Assembly (NCBI GenBank): GCA_021821585.1
Contig: JAKACF010000127.1
Span: 1-8,219, forward strand
Origin: Actinomycetes bacterium
Lineage (GTDB): Bacteria; Actinomycetota; Acidimicrobiia; Acidimicrobiales; Bog-793
Direction: 5' to 3'
Length of the DNA: 8,219 nt
Below are positions 1 through 6,062 of this stretch, one piece after another. The notes below the pieces were generated by a model that made no database searches, was not told the origin of the DNA, and saw only the letters and a program-made list of their open reading frames with translations. Position 1 is the first letter of the stretch. Each line of letters starts with the position of its first letter. The position numbers were made by a program, and so were the translations under genes.

Positions 1-733
1 CGACCCTCACACCGTTCACGTTCTCGTCGACGATCGTGGCGACCTCGGCGAGGCGCGCCTGGATGAGCCAGGAGACCGGGAAGAGCGACTTTCGCATCTT
101 CACGCTCACCACGTAGACGAGCGGCATGGTCGCCATGGCGACGAGGGCGAGCGGGACGTCGATCGACAGCATGAAGGCGAAGGCGATGAGGGCGATCGAG
201 CACTGGATGAGGATGAGGGGGGCGAAGGTCATGTACATCTGCACCGAGCGGATGTCCGAGTTGGCCCGGGAGATCAGCTGGCCGGACTGGACGCGGTCGT
301 AGAAGGAGAACGACATCTGGGTCAGGTGCTCGTAGATGATGTTCCGCAGGTCGAACTCGATGCTGAAGGCCGTCCGGTTGATGGCCAGCCTCGACAGGTA
401 GCCCGTCACGCCGGCGGCGACTCCGAGGCCGACGATCCACAGGACGTAGTGCGAAAGGGGCACGCTGTGGGTCGCGATCGAGTTGTCGATCGCCTTGTTC
501 AGCAGGTTCGGGATCTGCACCTGCAAGACGAGGCCGACAAAGGAGAGGGAGAGGGCTGCGGCGAAGGCGAGCCGGTGGGCCTTCACGATCGGAAAGGCGC
601 GCCGGAGCCAGGACTTCTCCCGGTCCGGGTCGATGACGGCCCGCGGCCGTTCGTAGTGAGCCTCGACGGCGACCGGGACGAACCCGTCGTCGATCGCCTC
701 GCCCGCCCGCCCGACGATCGTGGCGGTCCTCAC
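1..733 (-). CDS. Type I ABC exporter subunit, N-terminal part (cut by window edge)
   Basis: The first 244 codons of a leftward gene are visible. The reading frame is open to the window edge and shows the transmembrane domain of an MsbA/multidrug-type ABC exporter. After a polar N-terminal extension of about 50 residues, hydrophobic segments lie near residues 54-74, 95-115, 171-190 and 192-211. Family-typical cytoplasmic stretches follow: RNIIYEHLTQMSFSFYDRVQ (130-149), SGQLISRANSDIRSVQ (150-165) and EVATIVDENVNGVRV (230-244). The rest of the membrane domain and the nucleotide-binding domain would lie left of base 1. The GTG start (731-733) overlaps the stop of the MarR gene as GTGA, so translation is probably coupled; I see no strong Shine-Dalgarno sequence. 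Family knowledge suggests export of a drug-like or lipid-like substrate, often as a heterodimer with a second subunit encoded next door. The substrate is unknown. Confidence 0.9.
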   Translation of the reverse strand, partial: MRTATIVGRAGEAIDDGFVPVAVEAHYERPRAVIDPDREKSWLRRAFPIVKAHRLAFAAALSLSFVGLVLQVQIPNLLNKAIDNSIATHSVPLSHYVLWIVGLGVAAGVTGYLSRLAINRTAFSIEFDLRNIIYEHLTQMSFSFYDRVQSGQLISRANSDIRSVQMYMTFAPLILIQCSIALIAFAFMLSIDVPLALVAMATMPLVYVVSVKMRKSLFPVSWLIQARLAEVATIVDENVNGVRV

Positions 734-1200
734 CGCCGGTGATCCGCGAGCTGGCTGGCCCGCCACGCGAGCAGTGCGGCCCCGAAGACTTCGAGGCCGG
801 CGAGGGCCCGTGCCGCCTCGCCCTCGTCGCCCAGGCTGGCCGCGACGGCCCGGAGACGCGCCTCCACGGCCTCGTCGGACTCCGAGACGAGCAGGCGCCC
901 TTTCGCGGTGATGCGGTGGGCGACCCGGCGACGGTCGAGGGGGTCGGTCTCGCGCACGACGAGCCCCCGGGCCACGAGCCCGTCGACGACCGCGGTGATG
1001 CTCGGCCGGCGGACGTCGAGGCTGTCCGCCATGGAGGAGGGGAGTGCCATCCCCTCGGCGAGCAGCGAGAGCACTCGGTACTGGGGCAGAGAGAGGTCGC
1101 TCTCCGCCAGCGCACGCTCCGCCTGGCGGGCGAGCCATGCGGTCACGCGGGCGATCGAGAGCACCGGCGTGGCGGTCCCGGCGAGTGGTTCGGTGGTCAC
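730..1200 (-). CDS. MarR-family transcriptional regulator
   Basis: A 156-residue protein of normal MarR length. The winged helix-turn-helix occupies about residues 35-102: SLPQYRVLSLLAEG, then the recognition region SSMADSLDVRRPSITAVVDG (55-74), then the wing with the family signature DPLDRRRVAHRITAKG (86-101). The flanking helices (about 12-33 and 105-150) would form the dimer interface. MarR proteins are dimeric repressors that often release DNA when they bind small aromatic compounds. The GTG start (1198-1200) lies six bases after a TAGCCT -10-like hexamer and has no Shine-Dalgarno sequence, which fits a leaderless mRNA. The gene overlaps the following ABC exporter gene by four bases, so it very likely controls that exporter and itself. 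Its probable operator is the palindrome at 1205-1217. Confidence 0.93.
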   Translation of the reverse strand: MTTEPLAGTATPVLSIARVTAWLARQAERALAESDLSLPQYRVLSLLAEGMALPSSMADSLDVRRPSITAVVDGLVARGLVVRETDPLDRRRVAHRITAKGRLLVSESDEAVEARLRAVAASLGDEGEAARALAGLEVFGAALLAWRASQLADHRR

Positions 1201-1204
1201 ATAC

Positions 1205-1217
1205 TTAGGCTATCTAA
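1205..1217. promoter_or_regulatory. Probable MarR operator overlapping divergent -10 elements
   Basis: The palindrome TTAG-GCTAT-CTAA lies in the 60-base gap between the MarR gene and the GNAT-AAA gene. It contains a TANNNT hexamer on each strand: TAGGCT at 1206-1211 on + and TAGCCT at 1212-1207 on -. The minus-strand hexamer ends six bases before the MarR GTG, so transcription would start at or next to the start codon. The plus-strand one would give a start near 1218 and a leader of about 43 bases before ATG 1261. I see no good -35 on either side. Short AT-rich palindromes overlapping the -10 are usual for MarR autoregulation; binding here is inferred. Confidence 0.6.
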
Positions 1218-1260
1218 CCACCGTCGCGCAACGACCCCTCCCGATAGAGCAGACTGGCAC

Positions 1261-2544
1261 ATGGCACTGTGGAGGATCAGGGATTTCCACGATGACGACC
1301 TCGACGCCGTCATCCGGTTGTGGGACGACCCAGGATCGGGGGACAGCGAGCCGGTCTTCTCCCTGAGCGAGCTGGTAGCGGCGGTGCGGGCCGACCAGCC
1401 CACGGTGGTGGCGACCGTGGGCGAGGAGGTCGTCGGGTGCGCCGTGGCGGAGGTGGACCGTGACCGGGCCTGGCTGCTCCGGCTGAGCCTCTCGCCGCAC
1501 TGGCGTCACCGCGGGATGGGAAGTGCGCTCCTGTCCGGTCTAGAGGAACGACTCCTCGAAGCGGGCGTCCACCGGATCAGCTGCCTGCTCTCCTCGAGCG
1601 CCGAGATCGGAGCGGCTGCGCTCGAGCACCAGGGCTACCGGTCCCGGGCCGGCGTCGTCTTCTACGAGAAGCTCGAGGCGGTGACCTTCGCCGACCGCGG
1701 CCTGCTCGGCCAGCTCGGAGGGCGCATCCTGCGCCCCGATCTCTGGGACTCCCTGAAGGGAATGGTGAAGGAGAAGGAGCTCATCGAACAGCGGGTGGTC
1801 CTCCCGCTCGCCCATGTCGAGCTCGCCGAGCGCGCCGGTCTCTTGCCGCCCCGGGCCGTCGTGCTGTTCGGGCCGCCCGGCACCGGCAAGACGACCTTCG
1901 CCAAGGCGGTCGCGTCCCGTCTCGGGTGGCCCTTTGTCGAGCTCTTCCCTTCCCGCCTGGCCGGCGAGTCCCCAGCGGGCCTGGCGGCGGCCCTCCGGGA
2001 GGCCTTCGCCCAGGTGTCGGAGCTCGACACGGTCGTGCTGTTCATCGACGAGGTCGAGGAGATCGCCTCGCTGCGCGGCCAGCAGTCGCTGTCGGCTGCC
2101 CAGGGGGTGACGAACGAGATGCTGAAGCTCATCCCCGCCTTCCGCGAGAAAGAGGGCCGCCTGCTCGTCTGCGCGACGAACTCCGTCCGTGCGCTCGACG
2201 CGGCCTTCCTGCGGCACGGACGCTTCGACTACGTCATCCCGGTCGGTCCTCCCGACGCCGAGGCGCGCCGGGCCATCTGGGACAGGTACCTGAGCGAGGT
2301 GCCACACGGGTCGCTCGACTTCGGCGAGATCGTGGGACGGTCGGAGATGCTGACACCCGCCGACATCGAGTTTGCCGCCCGCCGAGCCGCCCAGGTCGTC
2401 TTCGAGCGCTCGGTCGCCGGCGAGGTCGGTGCCTCGGCCACGACCGAGGAGGTGCTCGAGTCGATCCGGGCGACGCGTCCGACGCTCACCTCGAGGATGA
2501 TCGAGGAGTTCGAAGCCGACATCGAGGAGTACGCCCGACTCTGA
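1261..2544 (+). CDS. GNAT acetyltransferase - AAA ATPase fusion protein
   Basis: A 427-residue two-domain protein. Residues 1-140 form a GNAT fold: after the beta-strand WLLRLSLSP comes the acetyl-CoA loop RHRGMG (82-87, pattern R-x-x-G-x-G) and its helix, ending with GYRSRAGVVFYEK (125-137). Residues about 160-427 are a classical AAA module: a linker helix resembling Cdc48/FtsH-type domains (VVLPLAHVELAERAGLLPP), Walker A GPPGTGKTT (204-212), Walker B VLFIDEVEEIA (259-269, D263 and E264), sensor 1 N307 in CATNS, and paired arginine-finger candidates R318 and R321 in FLRHGRFD. The C-terminal lid has TPADIEFAARRAA (365-377). There is no membrane segment, protease domain or C-terminal HbYX proteasome-docking motif (it ends EEYARL). 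The pore-loop aromatic residue is replaced by Leu (RLAGES, 232-237). ATG 1261 is chosen because the GNAT fold starts there and the frame upstream is the shadow of the MarR gene; its Shine-Dalgarno sequence is weak. The ATPase and acetyltransferase activities are well supported by motifs, the cellular role is not known to me. It is divergent from the MarR/exporter operon and may share its operator. Confidence 0.9.
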   Translation: MALWRIRDFHDDDLDAVIRLWDDPGSGDSEPVFSLSELVAAVRADQPTVVATVGEEVVGCAVAEVDRDRAWLLRLSLSPHWRHRGMGSALLSGLEERLLEAGVHRISCLLSSSAEIGAAALEHQGYRSRAGVVFYEKLEAVTFADRGLLGQLGGRILRPDLWDSLKGMVKEKELIEQRVVLPLAHVELAERAGLLPPRAVVLFGPPGTGKTTFAKAVASRLGWPFVELFPSRLAGESPAGLAAALREAFAQVSELDTVVLFIDEVEEIASLRGQQSLSAAQGVTNEMLKLIPAFREKEGRLLVCATNSVRALDAAFLRHGRFDYVIPVGPPDAEARRAIWDRYLSEVPHGSLDFGEIVGRSEMLTPADIEFAARRAAQVVFERSVAGEVGASATTEEVLESIRATRPTLTSRMIEEFEADIEEYARL

Positions 2545-2553
2545 GGCTCCGCC

Positions 2554-3306
2554 CTAGGCGATGCCCTTGGCCTCCTCGCTGCGGTGGCGGAGCGCGATGG
2601 CGAGGCCGAGCGCGACGGTGTAGCCGGCGAGCACGAGCCAGTCCTCGATCCCGAATCCCTGCCGGTCGAGCAGTCCGAGGCCGAGCGAGGCATGGTGGAA
2701 GCTCGGGAGGGAGTGAGCCGCCACCTGCAGGGCGTGCGGCATGCTGGCGACGGGGTTGAAGAGGCCGCCGAAGTAGCCGAGGACGAACATGAGCCCGGTC
2801 ACGACGGGGAAGGCCGTCTCGGCGTGCACCATGAAGCCGATGAAGACCCCGAGCATGGCAAAGGGCAGGGCCGTCACCCATAGCAGGCCGGTGAGCTCGA
2901 GCCAGGTCTCGAGGCCGAGGTGGACCCCTCCGAAGCCGATACCGACGATCTCGACGAGCCCGATGACCGGGAGGATGACGAGCATGCTCGCGATGACTTT
3001 GGTCACCACGTACGACCAGGCCGGCAGCGGCGTCACCCGGAGTTGGCGCGCCCAGCCCGAGGACCGCTCGCCCGACAGCCGTGCCCCGGCGGCGGTCAGC
3101 GCGGCGACGAGCGCCCCGAACGAGCACATCGAGACCATGAGGTAGACCCGCCAGGTGACCGTGCCGGCGATCATCTCGCCGGCCCGCCGGTCGCCGAGGA
3201 AGAGCATGTAGAAGATGACCGGAAAGCCGATCGTGATGACGAGGAACTTCCAGCTCGAGAGCAGCCGACCGACCTCGAAGCGGCCGAAAGCGACGAGCGC
3301 TCTCAC
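2554..3306 (-). CDS. ABC-2 type transporter permease
   Basis: A 250-residue membrane protein with six predicted hydrophobic segments, near residues 20-37, 52-74, 99-125, 135-159, 166-184 and 221-240. This is the usual size and topology of ABC-2 (DrrB/NodJ-like) permeases. The family hallmark between segments 2 and 3 is present: GERSSGWARQLRVTPLP (79-95). It would pair with the ATPase encoded just upstream to form an exporter in the cytoplasmic membrane; these systems move antibiotics, lipids or peptides, and nothing here fixes the substrate. The GTG start (3304-3306) overlaps the ATPase stop as GTGA, implying translational coupling. It ends at TAG 2554-2556, only nine bases from the stop of the convergent GNAT-AAA gene, and no terminator is visible between them. 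Confidence 0.92.
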   Translation of the reverse strand: MRALVAFGRFEVGRLLSSWKFLVITIGFPVIFYMLFLGDRRAGEMIAGTVTWRVYLMVSMCSFGALVAALTAAGARLSGERSSGWARQLRVTPLPAWSYVVTKVIASMLVILPVIGLVEIVGIGFGGVHLGLETWLELTGLLWVTALPFAMLGVFIGFMVHAETAFPVVTGLMFVLGYFGGLFNPVASMPHALQVAAHSLPSFHHASLGLGLLDRQGFGIEDWLVLAGYTVALGLAIALRHRSEEAKGIA

Positions 3307-4268
3307 CGGGCGACGTCCTGGCGGGGGTCCCGAGTCTTCGACGTGAGGGCGACGAAGGCCTCCTCGAGGCCGGCCGAGGTCACCTCGAGCTCTCGGAAGG
3401 CGACGTTGCGGGCGACGAGGTCTCTCACGGTGGCGTCCGCGTCGAGCGAGTCGAGGACCACGGCAACACCGCGGACGGCGACGTCGGTGACGCCGTCGAG
3501 GTTGTCGAACACGCTCTCGTCCGGGGTCTCGCAGAAGAAGCGGATGCGTTTGCTGGCGACGGCCGCCTTCAGCATCGCCGAGGGCCCGTCGGCGACCACC
3601 CGGCCGTGGTTCACCACGACGATCCGGTCCGCCACGCGGTCCGCCTCCTGCAGGTGGTGGGTGGCGAAGACGACCGTCCGCCCCTCCTCACCGAACTGGC
3701 GGATCATCTCCCAGAAGGACCTGCGGCCGACGACGTCCATGGCGGCCGTCGGCTCGTCGAGGAAGATGAGCTCGGGGTCGCCGGCGATGGCGAGGGCGAA
3801 CCGGACCCGCTGGGCCTGCCCGCCCGAGAGCCGGTTGGTCTGGCGAGACAGCAGCGCGGCGATGCCCGCCCGCTCGACGGTCACCTCGAAGGGCGCAGGG
3901 CGCGGGTAGAGCTTGCGGACGAGGCGGAGCGTGGTGTCCACCCGCACGCCGGGCGGCAACCCGCTGCCCGAGCCTGTCTGGAGCATGGCCCCGACCCGCC
4001 CGGAGGCGACGGCCTGCTGGGGAGTGGTTCCGAGCACCTCCACCGATCCGGTCTGGGTGCGGAGCAGGCCGAGGAGCAGGGAGATCGTCGTCGACTTGCC
4101 GGCGCCGTTCGGCCCGAGCAGGGCGAGGGTCCGGCCCGCTGCGACCTCGAACGTGAGCCCGTCGAGGGCGAGGTGACGACCGTAGTGGTAGACGACGTCC
4201 TCGAAGCGAAGAGCAGGAGGTGTGCTCGCCGACTGGGAGGCGGTGGGAAGCGGTGCGAAGGTGGTCAT
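3303..4268 (-). CDS. ABC-2 type transporter ATP-binding protein
   Basis: A 321-residue cytoplasmic ATPase that powers the neighbouring permease. All nucleotide-binding motifs are intact: Walker A GPNGAGKST (52-60), Q-loop Q97, signature LSGGQ (147-151), Walker B LIFLDEP (167-173) with D171 and E172, and the switch histidine H204 in FATHHLQEAD. After about residue 235 comes the C-terminal domain typical of DrrA/CcmA-type subunits of drug or lipid exporters, ending LEEAFVALT. An N-terminal stretch of about 18 residues rich in Ser, Thr and Pro precedes the first strand. ATG 4266-4268 is supported by a GGAG Shine-Dalgarno sequence at 4276-4279 with seven bases of spacing. It is the first gene of a two-gene leftward operon; its promoter should lie in 4280-4400, where two palindromes occur. 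Confidence 0.94.
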   Translation of the reverse strand: MTTFAPLPTASQSASTPPALRFEDVVYHYGRHLALDGLTFEVAAGRTLALLGPNGAGKSTTISLLLGLLRTQTGSVEVLGTTPQQAVASGRVGAMLQTGSGSGLPPGVRVDTTLRLVRKLYPRPAPFEVTVERAGIAALLSRQTNRLSGGQAQRVRFALAIAGDPELIFLDEPTAAMDVVGRRSFWEMIRQFGEEGRTVVFATHHLQEADRVADRIVVVNHGRVVADGPSAMLKAAVASKRIRFFCETPDESVFDNLDGVTDVAVRGVAVVLDSLDADATVRDLVARNVAFRELEVTSAGLEEAFVALTSKTRDPRQDVAR

Positions 4269-4692
4269 GCTGTATCTCCGACGCTATGGGCACGCTGGTG
4301 GTGGGCTCCAGGGCCGAAGGTCCTGAGTGGATCTCAGGGGCTCGAGCCGTGGTCCGGAGAGGGGGGCGGATCGGCTCTCAGGCCGTCGAGGTCAGGCGGG
4401 CACACCGGCCGACGGCCATGTGCGATCGACCGCGCGGGTGGCCCCGCACGGGTCGTCGAGGAGGTTCTTCGCCCCCTCCGCCCGGTGTCCGGTCGGACGC
4501 CGAACGAAGTGTGCCAGCCACCCCGTCATTCTCGCAGAGCGATGCCCTGGTGCGGTCGCGGTCTGCGGGGCCGGTCCGGATGGTGCGGCCCGGAACAGGT
4601 CTTAGTGCCCTATTCGTCCGGGCGGGCGCACCCGACCCTGTAGTCGACGCCCATCTCGCCGCCCCGGCGGCAGGACGGAAAGGAGGAAGCCC
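4269..4692. other. Divergent intergenic region, no gene seen
   Basis: This 424-base stretch separates the start of the leftward ABC operon from the rightward SnoaL-like gene and should carry both promoters. The open frames crossing it have no recognisable domain and no credible start or ribosome binding site. What can be seen: GGAG at 4276-4279 for the ABC ATPase, two overlapping palindromes at 4310-4338, a weaker half-palindromic AGGTCTTAGTGCCC at 4597-4610, and a perfect AGGAGG at 4681-4686 for the downstream gene. I could not identify a convincing -35/-10 pair. The stretch 4351-4372 looked superficially like a tRNA 3' end, but no cloverleaf forms. Confidence 0.7.
4310..4338. promoter_or_regulatory. 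Two overlapping palindromes upstream of the ABC operon
   Basis: The first is AGGGCCGAAGGTCCT (4310-4324), an imperfect inverted repeat. It matches the core of the mycobacterial DosR/DevR box (GGGAC-n4-GTCCC) at most positions. The second is CCTGAG-TGGAT-CTCAGG (4322-4338), a perfect six-base inverted repeat with a five-base spacer. They lie 42-70 bases upstream of the ABC ATPase start, where a promoter and operator would be expected. The regulator is unknown and the DosR resemblance could be chance. Confidence 0.35.
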
Positions 4693-5220
4693 ATGAGTGA
4701 GCAACTGGGCGGGGAGTCCGGCTTCGACGCCCGGGCGTTCATCAGCGAGCTGTTCCGAGCCTTGAACGACCACGACGTGGAGAAGGTCGTCTCGATGCAC
4801 GCGCCCGACGCGGTGTGGGAGGACCCGAGCCTCGTCGCTCCGGTCACGGGACGGGCCGCCATCGGCGAGCACCTGCGTGACGTCTTCGAGGCGTTTCCCG
4901 ACCTCCGCTTCGAGGACGACGTCGAGATCTACGAGGGCGCGCCGGGGAAGGCCGCGTCTCGGTGGCGCTTCACCGGGACGATGGAGGGCAGGATCGACCC
5001 GCCGGGCTTCGGGCCCACTGGCAAGCGGGCGACGGTGTCGGGTGCATGCTTCTACGGCTTCGAGGACGGGCTGCTCTCCCGGCACCGCCTCGTCTACGAC
5101 TCCCTGGCCATGCTCGAGCAACTCGGCATCCTCCCGACGCCGGAGAGCACGCACGCCAGGGTGAACGCGAGCCTCCAGCGGGCGAGTGCCCGGGTGGCGA
5201 GAACGCTGCACCGCGCCTGA
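4693..5220 (+). CDS. SnoaL-like / NTF2-fold protein (ester cyclase family)
   Basis: A 175-residue protein whose residues about 12-148 read as a SnoaL-like domain of the NTF2 superfamily. The helix FISELFRALNDHDVEKVVSM (16-35) is followed by the strand DAVWEDPS, the segment GRAAIGEHLRDVFEAFPDLR (53-72), and the core strands ASRWRFTGTMEGR (88-100) and RATVSGACFYGFEDGLLSRHRLVYD (112-136). It closes with MLEQLGILP, the usual end of polyketide-cyclase/ester-cyclase relatives. Members include polyketide cyclases, isomerases and many proteins of unknown role, so the substrate cannot be assigned. The C-terminal 25 residues form an extra Arg/Ala-rich helix beyond the domain. The ATG is firm: AGGAGG at 4681-4686 is six bases upstream. 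The gene looks monocistronic and is followed by strong stem-loops. Confidence 0.88.
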   Translation: MSEQLGGESGFDARAFISELFRALNDHDVEKVVSMHAPDAVWEDPSLVAPVTGRAAIGEHLRDVFEAFPDLRFEDDVEIYEGAPGKAASRWRFTGTMEGRIDPPGFGPTGKRATVSGACFYGFEDGLLSRHRLVYDSLAMLEQLGILPTPESTHARVNASLQRASARVARTLHRA

Positions 5221-5224
5221 GCCC

Positions 5225-5244
5225 CGCGCCGGCGGGCCGGCGCG
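5225..5244 (+). terminator. GC-rich stem-loop after the SnoaL-like gene
   Basis: Perfect inverted repeat with arms CGCGCCGGC (5225-5233) and GCCGGCGCG (5236-5244) around two bases, starting four bases after the stop codon. It would fold as an eight-pair stem with a four-base loop. No T-tract follows, which is common for actinobacterial intrinsic terminators. The stem and its position are seen; termination is inferred. Confidence 0.65.
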
Positions 5245-5264
5245 CTCGCCGATGGGTGACCAGT

Positions 5265-5317
5265 CCGTCGGCCGGAGCGATCCTCGGTTCGGGCAGACCG
5301 AGGGCCGCTCCGGACGG
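5265..5317. terminator. Long stem-loop between convergent genes, probable bidirectional terminator
   Basis: A 53-base imperfect hairpin. The outer arms are CCGGAGCG (5272-5279) and CGCTCCGG (5306-5313); the inner arms are CCTCGGT (5282-5288) and ACCGAGG (5297-5303). A two-by-two internal loop separates them, and the apical loop has eight bases. CCGT (5265-5268) can add four pairs with ACGG (5314-5317) past a three-base bulge. It lies 44 bases after the SnoaL-like stop and 52 bases beyond the stop of the leftward hemoglobin gene, so it could end transcription from both sides. There is no T-tract. Confidence 0.6.
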
Positions 5318-5369
5318 CTCCTCAGTTGGCGGCCGTGACGTGAGGGCGTCGCGGCCGAGAGAGAGCGGG

Positions 5370-5837
5370 TCAGACGCCGTCCGGGCCGCTCGGGACGAGG
5401 CCGCTCCAGGCCCAGTGGGGGAGCGGCAGGCCTTGGGGGACGTCGTCGGCCGACTCGGGGTACCTCGCCATGGTGGTGGTCGTCGCCCAGGCGAAGTAGT
5501 CGTGCAGCGCTCGGTGGACAGGGTCGTCCGCAGTGAGGCCGACGTCCGCCAGAGCCTGGTCGAAACAGTCGATGGCGCGGTGGTCCATGTCGTCGTGCCG
5601 GCCATTCCCGCTGTGCATCCGCACGACGCTCGTCTCGTCGCCGTATCTCTCGCTGTAGTGGCACGGACCTCCGAGAGCCTCGGACCAGTAGGCGGCGAGT
5701 CGCTCGGTGTGATGGGGATGAACACCGTGGCTGAAGGCGTGGCTCACCACCTCGTCAGCCAGGACCCGGGCATGCCACGCCTCGGCCAGCCTGAGCATGC
5801 CCGGCCAGCCGCCGGCCTCCTCGTAGAGGCTCCGCAT
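5370..5837 (-). CDS. Group II truncated-hemoglobin-like protein
   Basis: A 155-residue globin-type protein. Hallmarks: SLYEEAGG (3-10), the helix B region LAEAWHARVLADEVVSHAF (17-35), the truncated-globin turn LGGPCHYSERYGDE (55-68), and VVRMHSGNG (71-79). H75 in that last motif is the expected proximal heme ligand. YFAWATTTTMARY (114-126) and PHWAWSGL (140-147) follow. Truncated hemoglobins bind heme and act in oxygen or NO chemistry, often as electron-transfer or NO-detoxifying proteins in the cytosol. By my alignment to mycobacterial GlbO, B10 is His22 instead of Tyr, and the G8 Trp is replaced by Ala88, so ligand chemistry may differ. ATG 5835-5837 is the first usable start: the frame continues upstream for over 30 codons without ATG, GTG or TTG. 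The Shine-Dalgarno sequence is weak (GGA, five bases). It appears monocistronic and convergent to the SnoaL-like gene. Confidence 0.82.
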   Translation of the reverse strand: MRSLYEEAGGWPGMLRLAEAWHARVLADEVVSHAFSHGVHPHHTERLAAYWSEALGGPCHYSERYGDETSVVRMHSGNGRHDDMDHRAIDCFDQALADVGLTADDPVHRALHDYFAWATTTTMARYPESADDVPQGLPLPHWAWSGLVPSGPDGV

Positions 5838-5858
5838 GTGTTCCAGTGTGGCACCGTC

Positions 5859-5872
5859 GGGACGGGGGCCCC
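5859..5872. promoter_or_regulatory. DosR/DevR-box-like palindrome upstream of the hemoglobin gene
   Basis: GGGACGGGGGCCCC fits GGGNC-n4-GNCCC, the core of the DosR/DevR box, and ends 21 bases before the hemoglobin ATG. DosR regulates hypoxia and NO responses in mycobacteria, which would suit a globin. However, with about 35% each of G and C, roughly two such matches are expected by chance in a window of this size, and the site is very close to the start codon. Treat it as a weak candidate. Confidence 0.2.
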
Positions 5873-6062
5873 TGGCCTCGATCGCAGGACTGATCCGCGA
5901 GGTGCCTGCTCTTCGGGGTCGCCCGCCTAGATCATGGGGAGCGCGGCAGCGATCGGTCGGGCGGCGACGGGTTTGGAGGCGACAACAGACCGCGTCCCGG
6001 TCGACCGTTCCTGCCTGCCCTTGCGCTCCGCCGGACCAGCGGTGCTGGCGGAGGTGGAGACT

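Noticed and set aside
739..1260. The GNAT-AAA frame extends 174 codons upstream of ATG 1261
   Set aside because: The extension is antisense to the well-supported MarR gene, has no family similarity, and the GNAT domain begins right at ATG 1261.
4351..4375. GGAGAGGGGGGCGGATCG resembles the reverse complement of a tRNA 3' end
   Set aside because: There is no TTCGA T-loop sequence, no matching acceptor strand and no anticodon arm nearby.
4597..4610. AGGTCTTAGTGCCC as a third DosR box
   Set aside because: One of the essential G positions is missing, so I mention it only as context and do not call it a site.
2920..4643. Long rightward frames across the ABC permease and ATPase
   Set aside because: They are antisense shadows of genes with complete ABC motifs.
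4378..5664. A leftward open frame of 428 codons
   Set aside because: It runs antisense through the SnoaL-like gene and across the hemoglobin gene in another frame. Its translation is Arg/Pro-rich without a domain, a typical shadow in GC-rich DNA.
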